From the NCBI GenBank assembly GCA_030430625.1, contig JAUIKL010000002.1, positions 1-64,000 of the forward strand: DNA of 64,000 bases, given 5' to 3'. Numbering within the stretch: position 1 is the stretch's first letter; each line of letters begins with the position of its first letter. This document shows, piece by piece, positions 1-11,100 of this stretch. Origin of the DNA: Gemmatimonadota bacterium. GTDB lineage: Bacteria; Gemmatimonadota; Gemmatimonadetes; Longimicrobiales; Gaopeijiaceae. The notes below the pieces were generated by a model that was not told the origin of the DNA, made no database searches, and was given only the letters and a program-made list of their open reading frames with translations. Made by a program: the position numbers and the translations under genes.

Positions 1-45
1 GGCGAAGACCCCGAGCGCAGCCCAACGGGCGATCCCTCTGCTCAT
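1..45 (-). CDS. 5' end of a secreted or membrane protein gene running off the left edge (MSRGIARWAALGVFA...)
   Basis: ATG at 45 on the - strand with purine-rich SD-like GAGGGG upstream and a signal-peptide-like N-terminus; open to the window edge. Confidence 0.4.
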   Translation of the reverse strand, partial: MSRGIARWAALGVFA

Positions 46-216
46 CTGCAAACCCCTCGATGAGGTGAGCACCCACGACGTGCGGGTGCGGATTTCGGAG
101 GGGGAGAGTATGCCGAGCGCGCAGCTGTCACGCCAGGGGACACGGCTATCGGCCCGCGCCGCGGGGGCGCCGGCCTCGACCGACACCCCCGCGCCATCAG
201 GCGAGTGCGGACAACC

Positions 217-1665
217 TCAGCACCACCGGGCCCGGACTCGGTACTCGACCCGGGTTTCTCCGTCCGCTTCCACCGACGGGGTCATCGTGAACGTCCAGGC
301 GTCGACCTGCTCGTAGGGGTGGGTCGAGGAGACGATCTCCCAGTCTCCCCCGACCGGCTCGATCAACGTGACCTCGACATCCTCCTCCTTGTGGTTGCGG
401 AGATCGACCCGCCAGGTGCTCTCGGAGACGCAGTTCGAGATGACCGTGTAGTCCATCTGCCGCCGATCCCCGACGACGTCGAACGCCTCGCCCATCTTGA
501 TCCGTAGTTCCTCGTCTCGCGGCGTGTGGTCGATCAGGTCCTCCCCGATGAACTGCTGCGCGCCGGTGTGATCCCGCTTGTACACACGAACCGTACCCTT
601 CGGAAGCGGCATACCGAGGCCATTCTCTTCGCTGTTCTCGAAGTCGAGGAAGACACCGACCTTCTGGTCCTGGGCGACCTGCCCGTACTGCCCCCGGTAG
701 TAGTAACTCGCCCCCTGGAAGACGAGCCGCTTCTCCACACCGAAGCCGTCCGACTCGAGCAGGGTCACCTGCTTCTGCTCGTTGTTGGCCAGATCCGTGG
801 GACGGCCGAGCGTGTAGAGGTGGTACTCGAAGAAGGCGTCCTCGGTGAAGCCACCGCCCATCTCCTGCACGGCGTCGGCCATCATTCGCTCACGGTACAT
901 GGCCTGAGGCACCTGGTTCGCGACACGCTGGACGTCTCCCGCCACCAGTTGGAGCCGGGCGTTTTCGTACGACGTCCCACTCTGGTTGGTCAGGGTCACC
1001 CACCCCGTGAGCGCGCCTTCGTCGTCGTTCTCGTTGAGAACCATCACGTAGTCGGACTTCCAGTTCATCGACTGCGTCAGGTACGACACCTCCACCCGCT
1101 GCCGCCCCCCCGGCGTATCGAGCCTCCACAGGAGCGTGGGTTCGGCGATCAGGTTGTCCGGCATCTCCGGAAAGCCGAATCGGCCAGGGTAGTTGAAGGT
1201 GATCTCTCCGTCGATTCTCAGAATCGGACCTCCGTTGACCGAGAGGACCTCCGCCTCTACAGCCTCGTCGATCCCGGTGATCGGGTTCGTACGGTACACG
1301 TTCACCGTTCGGCCCACGTACTTCTCGAGCAACTTCTGCGGATTCAGCAGGTCGAACTGGTAGTTCTGCTCCAGAAGCCTGAAGCCATTCGACCCGAGAG
1401 GCATCACGTGGACGGTCTCCGGCTGGATCGACGACGCGACGTCGCGGTACTCCAGCGCCACCGGCCCTCGGGGCAGATCGATGCCGCGGACCTCGCGCAC
1501 GAGACCGAAGTTCTGGTTGTACACCGTGATGGCCACCGACTCGCGATCGGCCGCGGTCGACCGCTCGTCCGAGTCGACGACCTGGGCCGCCACCGGCTCG
1601 GCCGCCACGCCCCCTTGAGCCGCGAGGATCGACATCGTCATGAACACCGCAAACCATGTTCGCAT
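217..1665 (-). CDS. DUF4139-like secreted protein
   Basis: Start trimmed from the 217..2598 ORF to MRTWFAVFMTMSILAAQGGVAAEP (signal peptide); SVAITVYNQNFGLVREVR and VSYLTQSMNWKSDYVMVL motifs resemble DUF4139 proteins. Confidence 0.75.
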   Translation of the reverse strand: MRTWFAVFMTMSILAAQGGVAAEPVAAQVVDSDERSTAADRESVAITVYNQNFGLVREVRGIDLPRGPVALEYRDVASSIQPETVHVMPLGSNGFRLLEQNYQFDLLNPQKLLEKYVGRTVNVYRTNPITGIDEAVEAEVLSVNGGPILRIDGEITFNYPGRFGFPEMPDNLIAEPTLLWRLDTPGGRQRVEVSYLTQSMNWKSDYVMVLNENDDEGALTGWVTLTNQSGTSYENARLQLVAGDVQRVANQVPQAMYRERMMADAVQEMGGGFTEDAFFEYHLYTLGRPTDLANNEQKQVTLLESDGFGVEKRLVFQGASYYYRGQYGQVAQDQKVGVFLDFENSEENGLGMPLPKGTVRVYKRDHTGAQQFIGEDLIDHTPRDEELRIKMGEAFDVVGDRRQMDYTVISNCVSESTWRVDLRNHKEEDVEVTLIEPVGGDWEIVSSTHPYEQVDAWTFTMTPSVEADGETRVEYRVRARWC

Positions 1666-1830
1666 CGGAGATTCCTCCGTCGAAGATCGGCGAGCCCTCG
1701 GCTCGACCGTTGTTTTTGTCGTCGCGCCCTGTAGAACGAGGCCGCGACGTCGATTTGCACACTTTTTGAGACCTGTGGGATACCCCGGTACCTTGCGAGC
1801 GCTACACCACCGTCTTCGACGAGGAACACG

Positions 1831-2370
1831 ATGAAACGTACGGTCTGCCTCCTCGGGTCCCTGATCCTGGCCGGTTGCTCGGCCGAAGGCCCGGACGAGT
1901 CCGCTCCCCCCGTCTCCACGGTACCGGCCGACCCGTACGCCGCGTCCCCTGCCGTCCGCGCCGAGGTCGTGGCGGTCGTCCAGGGACTCTTCGACGCCCT
2001 CGAAAGCGGGGACGAGACGCTCCTGCGAGAGGTGTTGGACCCATCCGTCGTCATGCACTGGGCGGAGCACCGCGACGGCACCACGACCTTCGGGAGTTCC
2101 GACGTCGACGGGCTCGCCACCAGGATCTCGGCGGGTGGCGCCCCTCTGATCGAACGCATGTGGGATCCGACGGTCCGGGTACACGGAGCTCTGGCCACCG
2201 TGTGGACCGAGTACGACTTCTATGCCGGGAGCGACTTCTCCCACTGCGGGATCGACGCCGTGAACCTGCTGCGCCGGGAGAGCGGGTGGAGGATCGTGGC
2301 ACTTTCCTGGACGCGCGCCCAGCCCCCGGAGTGCCCGCTTCACCCGGACGGACCTCCGGCCGGCGCCTAG
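1831..2370 (+). CDS. SnoaL/NTF2-like (DUF4440-type) lipoprotein
   Basis: Lipobox LILAGC; small alpha+beta fold pattern VQGLFDALESGDETLLREVLDPSVVMHW. Confidence 0.6.
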   Translation: MKRTVCLLGSLILAGCSAEGPDESAPPVSTVPADPYAASPAVRAEVVAVVQGLFDALESGDETLLREVLDPSVVMHWAEHRDGTTTFGSSDVDGLATRISAGGAPLIERMWDPTVRVHGALATVWTEYDFYAGSDFSHCGIDAVNLLRRESGWRIVALSWTRAQPPECPLHPDGPPAGA

Positions 2371-2446
2371 AATTTCGCGTGGCTTCGCGGGGCATCGGGC
2401 GTAGATTAAGCCCTGGTTCCCCCCTTGCGCCCCTGCACGAACGAAG

Positions 2447-4558
2447 ATGACCGAGAGCACATCGAACCACTGGCTCAAAGACGTCGCCCGACACGCGGGT
2501 CTCGATCTCGACATCGCCCGCCGGCCGGACATCGCTGCCATCCGCAAAGCTTGGCCGCTCGTGGCCGAGGCGTGCCGGATGTCGGACGACCAGTTCACCC
2601 AACGTGTGGCGGGACACTTCCGGATCGGGGTGGCGGACTCGTCGACCTACGATCCGCAGGCCGTGAAGCTCATCCCGGAGGCCGTCGCTCGGCGGTACGG
2701 GATCCTGCCCTTGAGCTCGACCGACACGACGGTCGTGATCGCCACCTCCGATCCCACCAACCGTTCGGCTCACAAGGAGATCGTCGCCCACTCGGCTCGC
2801 CAGCCGGTCTTCATGATGGCCAGTCCGTCCACGGTCGTGCCGTCTCTCGAGCGTGCGTACGCTCCGTCCCGGGCGCCGAAGAACGCCTTGCAAACCCTCG
2901 TGGCGAAGGTCGCGGAGAGTGACTTCCAGGTCGTCACGAACCAGGGCAAGGGGTTGTTCACCAGCTTCGAGCTGGAAGACCCGGCGGTGGTCAAACTCGC
3001 CGATGTCATCCTTCAGCAGGCCGTCCGCTACCGCGCCACCGAGATCCACATCGAGCCGGGGGCCCAGCAGGGTCGAGCGCGGTACCGGATCGACGGGGTC
3101 CTTCAGCACGTCGTCGATCTGCCTACGACGGCTCACAGCCGACTCGTGGCGCGGCTCCGACACCTCGCGTTCGAGCAGCCCGGTCACAACCCCGACGACG
3201 GTTTCCAGGTCAAGGTCGGCGCGGAGTTGGAGAAGACCGCCCACCTGCTGACGACGCCCACCCCCGACGGTGAGCTCGTCTCGATCCGCCTGATGGACCC
3301 GAACGACGTGCCGTCCCTCGAGAGCCTGGGCTTCGACGGACCCGAGGGCGCCAAGATCGAACAGGTCTTGAACCGGGGTGAGGGACTGGTGCTCGTCACG
3401 GGCCCTGCCCGCTCGGGTACCACCAGCTTCATCTATGCCTCGCTGTCAGCGCTGAACCACAAGAGTGTGATCTCGCTCGAGGGCCGGCCCGAGATCGTCG
3501 TTCCGGGCGTGACCCAGCTGCGGTACGACCCGATGACCGGGATCTCCTTTGCCGAAACGCTCCAACAGCTGCTGGACCGCAGTCCGGACGTCATCCACGC
3601 CGGAGAGATTCGGGACCTGCCGACTGCACGCATCGCCCTGCGCACGGCGGTAACGGGTCGGAAGGTTCTGGCTACGGTCCACACACCGGACGCGGTGTCC
3701 GGGATCCGGCGACTCGTCGACATGGGGCTCGCCGCCGGACGGCTCGGGGAGTCGCTCCACGCCGTCGTCTCCCTCCGGCTCGTGCGACGCCTCTGTGAAG
3801 ACTGCGCACGCCCGTTCAACCCGCAGCGTGACAGCAAGTCCCGCGAAGCGAAGCTGGCCGCCGTTCTCGGCATCCAGCCCGTGAAGCGGGCCGTGGGGTG
3901 CAAGACATGCGCGGGAACGGGCTACCTCAACCAGATCCCGATCCCGGAGGTCCTGACGATTTCTCCGGCGATGCGTGAGGTGCTCAACAAGAACCCGAAC
4001 GACATCGAGTTGCTCCGGGCCGCTCAGGCCGACGGCATGAGGACCTTTGCCGAGGTGGGGCTGGAGAGAGTCGCGAAGGGCGAGACGACCGTCGAAGAGA
4101 TCGAGCGCGTGCTCGGAATCGTCCCCCCGCGGGACGCGACGGCCGAGTCGGTGGGTCCGGTCCTGGTGGTGGACGACGAGGAGTCGGATCGCACCCTGGC
4201 CATGGCCGTCCTCAAGGAGATGGGCTTCCAGGTCGCGGAGGCGCCGGACGGCACGATCGCGAGCGAGATGCTCGAGTCGGGAGACGAGGCGTACTCCCTC
4301 GTCGTCCTCGACCTCTTCATGCCCGGGCCCGATGGAAAGGAGATCCTCCGGGGCATCCGGCAGTCCTTGAGCACGCAGGCCTTGCCGGTCATCGTGATCA
4401 CGGCCTCGTCGAACCCGAGGGACGAGCTCGAGCTTCTCGAGGCGGGCGCCGACGACTTCCTCAAGAAGCCGATCGACCCCGAGCGGCTCGAGGCGCGGGT
4501 CCGCGCGGTCCTCCGTCGCGCCGGTGTACGGTTGTCCCGGAGTGGCGTCAGCCCGTAG
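2447..4558 (+). CDS. GspE/PilB-family ATPase homologue with C-terminal response-regulator receiver domain; Walker A degenerate (GPARSGTTS)
   Basis: T2SSE-like N-domain, ATEIHIEP, RYRIDGVL, AGEIRD, VLATVHTPDA His box, CEDC/CKTC zinc cysteines; then REC (VLVVDDEESD, VVLDLFMP, KKPID). Walker A Lys replaced by Thr. Confidence 0.88.
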   Translation: MTESTSNHWLKDVARHAGLDLDIARRPDIAAIRKAWPLVAEACRMSDDQFTQRVAGHFRIGVADSSTYDPQAVKLIPEAVARRYGILPLSSTDTTVVIATSDPTNRSAHKEIVAHSARQPVFMMASPSTVVPSLERAYAPSRAPKNALQTLVAKVAESDFQVVTNQGKGLFTSFELEDPAVVKLADVILQQAVRYRATEIHIEPGAQQGRARYRIDGVLQHVVDLPTTAHSRLVARLRHLAFEQPGHNPDDGFQVKVGAELEKTAHLLTTPTPDGELVSIRLMDPNDVPSLESLGFDGPEGAKIEQVLNRGEGLVLVTGPARSGTTSFIYASLSALNHKSVISLEGRPEIVVPGVTQLRYDPMTGISFAETLQQLLDRSPDVIHAGEIRDLPTARIALRTAVTGRKVLATVHTPDAVSGIRRLVDMGLAAGRLGESLHAVVSLRLVRRLCEDCARPFNPQRDSKSREAKLAAVLGIQPVKRAVGCKTCAGTGYLNQIPIPEVLTISPAMREVLNKNPNDIELLRAAQADGMRTFAEVGLERVAKGETTVEEIERVLGIVPPRDATAESVGPVLVVDDEESDRTLAMAVLKEMGFQVAEAPDGTIASEMLESGDEAYSLVVLDLFMPGPDGKEILRGIRQSLSTQALPVIVITASSNPRDELELLEAGADDFLKKPIDPERLEARVRAVLRRAGVRLSRSGVSP

Positions 4559-5806
4559 GCGCGAGGCGAAGGAGTTCGTCGCGAGTCATCGAGAAGGATC
4601 GCATGGCCGACAGGGGGTCGTAGGCCACGAGCATGGCGCCGTGCCGCCCCAACCGGTCCGGGCTCCCCGCGGAGAACGCCATCAGGAGACGCGCGAGAGC
4701 CTCCTGGCCTTCGCCTTCGGGCAGGCCGTCGATGTGCTCTGCGAAGAGCGCATTGATGGCGAGCGTTCGTGGTCTCGACTCCAGGAGTGCGAGGGTCGTG
4801 ATGGCCACGAGGACGTTGTGTGGGAAGTTGAAATGGAGCGACCACGGGGAGTAGCGATCCTTGGCCGGCTTCGTGGGCTCCAGTGCCGCGGCGATGCTCT
4901 CCGAGTGCTCACGCAGGAGAGCGCTCACCGCCGCGTGCCGATCGGCCACCGACTCAAGGGCCGGCGGAGGTGAGCCCTGATACAACCACGGATCGGCCGC
5001 CAACGCCTGGCCGAGGCCGACGAGTGCTCCTTCCCGCCGATCTCCTCCGGCCACGAACTCGTCGAGAAGTGTCTCCGTGCACCACAGTAGCCACGGGTAG
5101 TCTCCGACGTTGTCGTCGCGCATGCGGACGACATCGCGCCCGTACATCAGCCAGAAGCCCCACCGCAGGTGGGCGCTGAGGACCGCGGCGCTGACGTTCG
5201 CAAAACGGACGCGCCGGGCGAGCGGCATCGACGAGAAGCGCTCGATGACCCGATCGTACGCCTGTTCCTCGGGGTGGAACTGGGAGAGGGCGTAGATCAT
5301 CAACGTCTCTGCGTCGTCGACGAAGACATGTCCACTCCCTCCGCTCCCCTGGAGGAGGGCAAGGTGTCCATCGACCCGGGCCAGCGCCTCGTCCGGATCG
5401 GCGTGGTCCCAGACCCGCATGGCGCAAAGCGCCAGGAGGTGGAGCAGGTAGTAGTCCGTCAGGATCGCGAGCGTGGTCTTCTGCTCCGGGTCCGGTACCT
5501 CGGCGCGCAGGAAGAAGTCGAGCAGGAGCGCCGGCACCACATCCTTGGAGAATGTGTGGGACTGATGGTTCCAGGCGTGGAGCACTCGGAAGCCATCCTG
5601 ACGCGTCCGGTTGTCGAGCTTCCTGATCACCTTTGCCAGGTCACGCGGGTCCGCACCGAAATCGTGCTCCACCATGGCCCTTCGGAGGCGCGCGAGGGAT
5701 CGGTTCGGATCGGCGCCCGCCGACAACCTCTCGACGAGATCACTCCGTACCCCATCGACCAGCAGCGCGTCCAGGTGGTTCTGCAGGCGGTCGAGGTCGG
5801 TCGCGC

Positions 5807-5810
<4 letters not shown>
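4548..5810 (-). CDS. Protein of unknown function (420 aa)
   Basis: Start trimmed to MSATDLDRLQ; ATGA overlap with upstream asparaginase gene; no family recognised. Confidence 0.7.
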
Positions 5811-6855
<1,045 letters not shown>

Positions 6856-6856
<1 letters not shown>

Positions 6857-7470
6857 CAGCACAGTTCGACCTCCCCTGTCGGTGTCCGAATCGATGCGAA
6901 AAGAACCGGTTGGGGGCCCGGGTGCACGTCGATCTCGAGTCCGAGTACCTCCACCCAGCGGCGGACCCGATCCGCGTCGGGGTGTTCTGCAGCCAGGCCC
7001 AGGTACTCGCACTGCGGCTTCAGAAGGCCACCCGGGTGCGGGCTGTCACCCCAGTCGATGAAGAAGGGGAGCACACCTCCCGCCCGATCGGACCACGGGT
7101 CGGTCATCCGCCAACGCAGGACCTCACCGCTCTCCGTCCTCCTCTGACCCTCCCGGATCGAACCGAGTGTCAGGCCGGCATCGTGGGCCCGTTGGACCAG
7201 AGACTCCAGATCCGTGGCGGCCGCACACCAGGTCACGAGCCGGAATCCCTCCAGATGGTCGAGTCCGAACCAACGCGGCCGGGGAGGTGCGGGCTGACTC
7301 GGGTCGGGACTGACGACCTCCATGTAGGAGCGGCCACCGAACCCGACGAGTCGGTTGTGGGTCCCGAACCCCTCGTGCCGGCCACCCGGCTCCGTCTCGA
7401 CCCCGAACAACCGCTCGATGAAGTCGACGCCCTCGGAGAGGTCCGACGCGCCGAAGACTAGATGGTCCAT
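6856..7470 (-). CDS. VOC / glyoxalase-like domain protein
   Basis: MDHLVFGASDLSEGVDFIERLFGVE N-terminus and C-terminal repeat-like half; overlaps PPTase and asparaginase ends. Confidence 0.8.
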
Positions 7471-8135
7471 GATGCCCGGTCCGGGTGAATGACGCGGATT
7501 TCGCGGAGCGGCTCACTGCTGGCCAGCGCCGCCATGTACCCCTGCCCCACGTCGAGGTACCGAAGGCGTCCCTCTCCGAGAGCGTGGCCCACGTCGAGTT
7601 CCCCGGGGCGGCCCCTCATCAACCGGAGTCCGGCCCCGTGTCGCTTGGCCAACGCTTCCTTGGCGGTCCACAGTCGCATGAACTCCTCGACGACGTCGTC
7701 GTCCGGCACCGCGTCGAGGCGCGCCGCCTCGGCGGCTCCGAACCACTTGGCCGCGATCTGCCGGGCCTTCGTGACTCGACGCAGTCGTTCCACATCGAGC
7801 CCGATGCTTCGCGCTGCGCCCACCGCCACGCCGATCAGGTCACCGGAGTGCGCGATCGACAGTGCCGGTGCGCGGCCGGAGGTGGTCACGGCCACGGGCT
7901 TGCCGCCCGGAGCGGTCAGGATGCGAACCGCGGTCGGGTCGATCGCCAGCGTCCTGGCCAGGATGATCCGGACGGCGGAGCGCCGGGCGAGGAGAACCCG
8001 ACCCGAGTCGGCGTTCGACAGGGCGTCCGCCCGCGCCCGGTCGGCCGACTCCGGCAGGTCCGAGTCGGCGAGTGCGAGGAAGTCCGGGTCGCGTCGGTCG
8101 ATGAGCCAGACGTCGAGGTCCGGCCCGGCCGTCAC
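7458..8135 (-). CDS. pfaE: Sfp-type 4'-phosphopantetheinyl transferase
   Basis: IGLDVERLR ... FMRLWTAKEALAKRHGAGLR; probable GTG start at 8135 in a GTGA overlap with the pfaC-type stop. Confidence 0.85.
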   Translation of the reverse strand: MTAGPDLDVWLIDRRDPDFLALADSDLPESADRARADALSNADSGRVLLARRSAVRIILARTLAIDPTAVRILTAPGGKPVAVTTSGRAPALSIAHSGDLIGVAVGAARSIGLDVERLRRVTKARQIAAKWFGAAEAARLDAVPDDDVVEEFMRLWTAKEALAKRHGAGLRLMRGRPGELDVGHALGEGRLRYLDVGQGYMAALASSEPLREIRVIHPDRASWTI

Positions 8136-11100
8136 TTCGCTCCCGAACGAACGCGCACCGCGAACGAGGGCACTTCGTAGATGCGGAGCCCGTCGACCCA
8201 CTGCGTACCGAAGACCTGAAGGGTCACGGACTCACCCTCCACGACGTCGACCTCGAGCGCTTCGATCTCGGTGATGACCTCGTCGTTCGTCGGGACGACC
8301 TGACCGCGATAGCGCCACGCGATCGGAAAGCCGACGACGGGGTGTTCCCACACCGGATCCTCGATCCCGTCGGCCCACCCCTTGAGATGCACGAGGACGC
8401 GAGCGGCCTGGACCAGCGCCTCGAGTCCCAGCGAGCCCGGCTGCACCGGATCCTCGTGGAAGTGTGCCTTGAAGTACCACGCGCTCGGGTGGATCTCCTG
8501 GACGGTCCGCACGCGGCCCAGCCCGGCATCACCGGCGTCCGGCCAGAATCCGGTGACCTCGTCGACCATGCGCATTTCGCCGCCGGCCATGCTGGGCAGG
8601 TGAGCGAGTTCACCACCCCCGTCCGCCAGCGAAATCACGGGAATCGTGGACTCCTCGTCCCGGCGCGCCCGCATCTCGTCCGTCATCGGGAGGCCACGCT
8701 GCTCGGCGAGCACCTCCGGGCTGAAGAAGCCGAAGTCGGTCGTCATCGTCATCACGGGACCGTCCGCGTCTTCGCAGACGACGTCGAAGAAGACGATGCT
8801 GGTCCCGGCCGCCTTGGCCGCGCGCGTCAGCTTGGTGGTGAGCTTCAACGTCCCCGCGTCGGCCGTGACCGGCTTGTGCAGGATGCAGTTCTCACCGTCG
8901 AGGTTACGGAAGGCGACGTCACCCTCCATGTCCGCGAAGAAGTTCAGGTACGACGCGAACCACCCACACGGCTGCAGGAGGACCTCCACCAGCACGGCGA
9001 AGGGCATCTGTCCCTGTCCCTCCTCGAAGTACCACGCATCGGGCTCGACCTCGAAGGTCGAGTGCAGCGTGCCACCCTCCGACGCTGAGCCCGGCGCCAC
9101 ATCCACATCGACGATGCTGCTGACGAAGTGGTACGGAGGTCCGGGCAGACGGGGACACTTCGGAGGTCCGTCGAACTTCGTGAACATCTTGCCGAAGGCG
9201 TCACTCGGACGACCCCACGCGCACGACAGGAGGGCCTCGTAGTCACCCCGGACATCGCTGTCCCCCGGACCGACGTGACGGACCTCGTCGTGTCCTTCGA
9301 GGAACTCTCTTTTCGTCGTCAGCGGGTAGTCGGGCACCAGGCGAAGACCGAAGCGCCGGCACTGGAAGACCTTGAAGCCGTCGCTCTTACAGAGGAGCGC
9401 GGCGTACACCTCGGGGATCGGGCCGTCGACGACGTCCTCGATGAAGACCTCGTACTCGAGGGTGTGCGGTCCGTCCGGGATGACCTGTCCGCGGCAGAGG
9501 AAGCGGGACAGCTGGCCGGGCACGGGTTCGAACCTCCACCCATCCCGCTCGATGGTGAAGCCCATCGCGCCCATCGCGAACGAGAGCGCCTGCGTGGCCG
9601 CATCGGCCATCAGCGTACCGGGCATGCACGGGTCGTTCTTGAAGTGCCCGTCGTAGAACCAGGCATCGGCCGGAACGTGGGCTTCGGCCCTCAGGTACCC
9701 GCGACCCCACGGTCCGCCTTGAGGCTCGAAGGAGGGCACGTGGTCGATCAGGCGCAGGCGACCGTCCGGCGTGTTCGGCGTGCGCGTGTGGCACGCGGTC
9801 CGCTCGAAGCCGTCCCCGAAGCAGGCCCAGGCATCACCTTCCACCCAGGCAGCGACCTCCGAAGCGGAGAAGGACCGCTTCGTCGACAGCTGAGGCGCGG
9901 GGTCGAGTCGGGCGTCCGGGTCCGGCTCGTCGTCCGCGGCGTCCCAGAGCACACCACCGGAACCCGCGAGCTCCTCGTCCGTGAAGAAGCCGGCCTGGCC
10001 GTTCCGGACGGAGATCAGGAGCCGATCGCCGACGTAACAGTCGTAGTGGAAGAAGAAGAGGCGAACGTCACCCGTCTTCGCGTGACCGTCGACGTAGATG
10101 TCGTACGTCAGCGTCTCGCCCGGGGCCGGCAGGTCTCCGTGGAAGGTGAGATCACACCCGAGGAGTCGGTAAACCCGGTCTCCTTTGTTCAGGAAGTCCG
10201 CGCCGAGCCAGGAGATCAAGAGGAGGTCCGCCTGGCCCGACTCGATCACGACCCCGGGGGCCATACGACCCGTGTGCAGATACCAGGCCCCCTCGTCGAC
10301 GTCCGTCTCCGTGACGACCCGACCCTTCTTCATCGTTCCGGGCTCGCCCTCGATGAGCAGCGCGCGGTCGGCGAAGAGGAGCGGCGGCTCCGGCATGCGG
10401 ACCTGGCGAGCGTAGCCGTCCTGCTGCTCGAAGAGCTCGCCGAAGATTTCGGAGATCTTGCCGGCCGCGTGGACTTCGAGCTGTTCGCGTGTCAGGAAGA
10501 CCGTGTCCGGCAACGTGCTCCGGTCGATCGGCGGGGCCACCGGAATCACCGGGGCGGGCGGCCCGTCCTGCTTGGGCTTGGCCGCAGACGGAGCCCTGGA
10601 AGCGGGGGCGGTCGTTGCGGGCTTCACGGCCGGCGGCGTCAGCGCCGGCGTGGGGGCAGAGACCGGTCGGCTCGGCTCCACCGTCGGCGCGGCGGACTCG
10701 TGCGTCGGCGCAGCGGGAGACGGCGGACCGGCGGCCGGAGCCGGCGGGGCAGCACCGTTGCCGGGAGCTGCCCGTGGGGCGGCCGGTCCACCGGGGACCA
10801 CGACCCTGAGGTCCGGCGTGCCGCCCATCGGCGCCACGGACGGAGCACCACCCTCGAGGGCGTTCAGCCCCAGCCGCAGGAAGGCCTCGTGCGTCGACTG
10901 CTGTTCGGCCAGGAAGTCCTCGTGGGCCTTCGCAATGGAGTGAAAGAGTTCGAGCGCCCCTCCGGTCGGAACCGCGTTGCCCTGCCCCGCGATCGCGGGT
11001 CGAACGTCCGTCGATCGAGGGACCGCGGGTCCGGCGGGCGAAGGGCCGGCGAGCGGCGCCGCTGCGGGGGCCGACCCGGCCGGGGGCGAACCCGCAGCGA

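Noticed and set aside
217-2598. 793-aa - strand ORF extending upstream of the DUF4139-like gene
   Set aside because: N-terminal 300 residues overlap the divergent NTF2-like gene and look non-coding; true start placed at 1665 where a signal peptide begins.
2447-4558. Possibility that the degenerate PilB-like gene is a decaying pseudogene
   Set aside because: Full-length open frame with intact zinc cysteines and receiver residues argues for selection, though this is not proven without comparative data.
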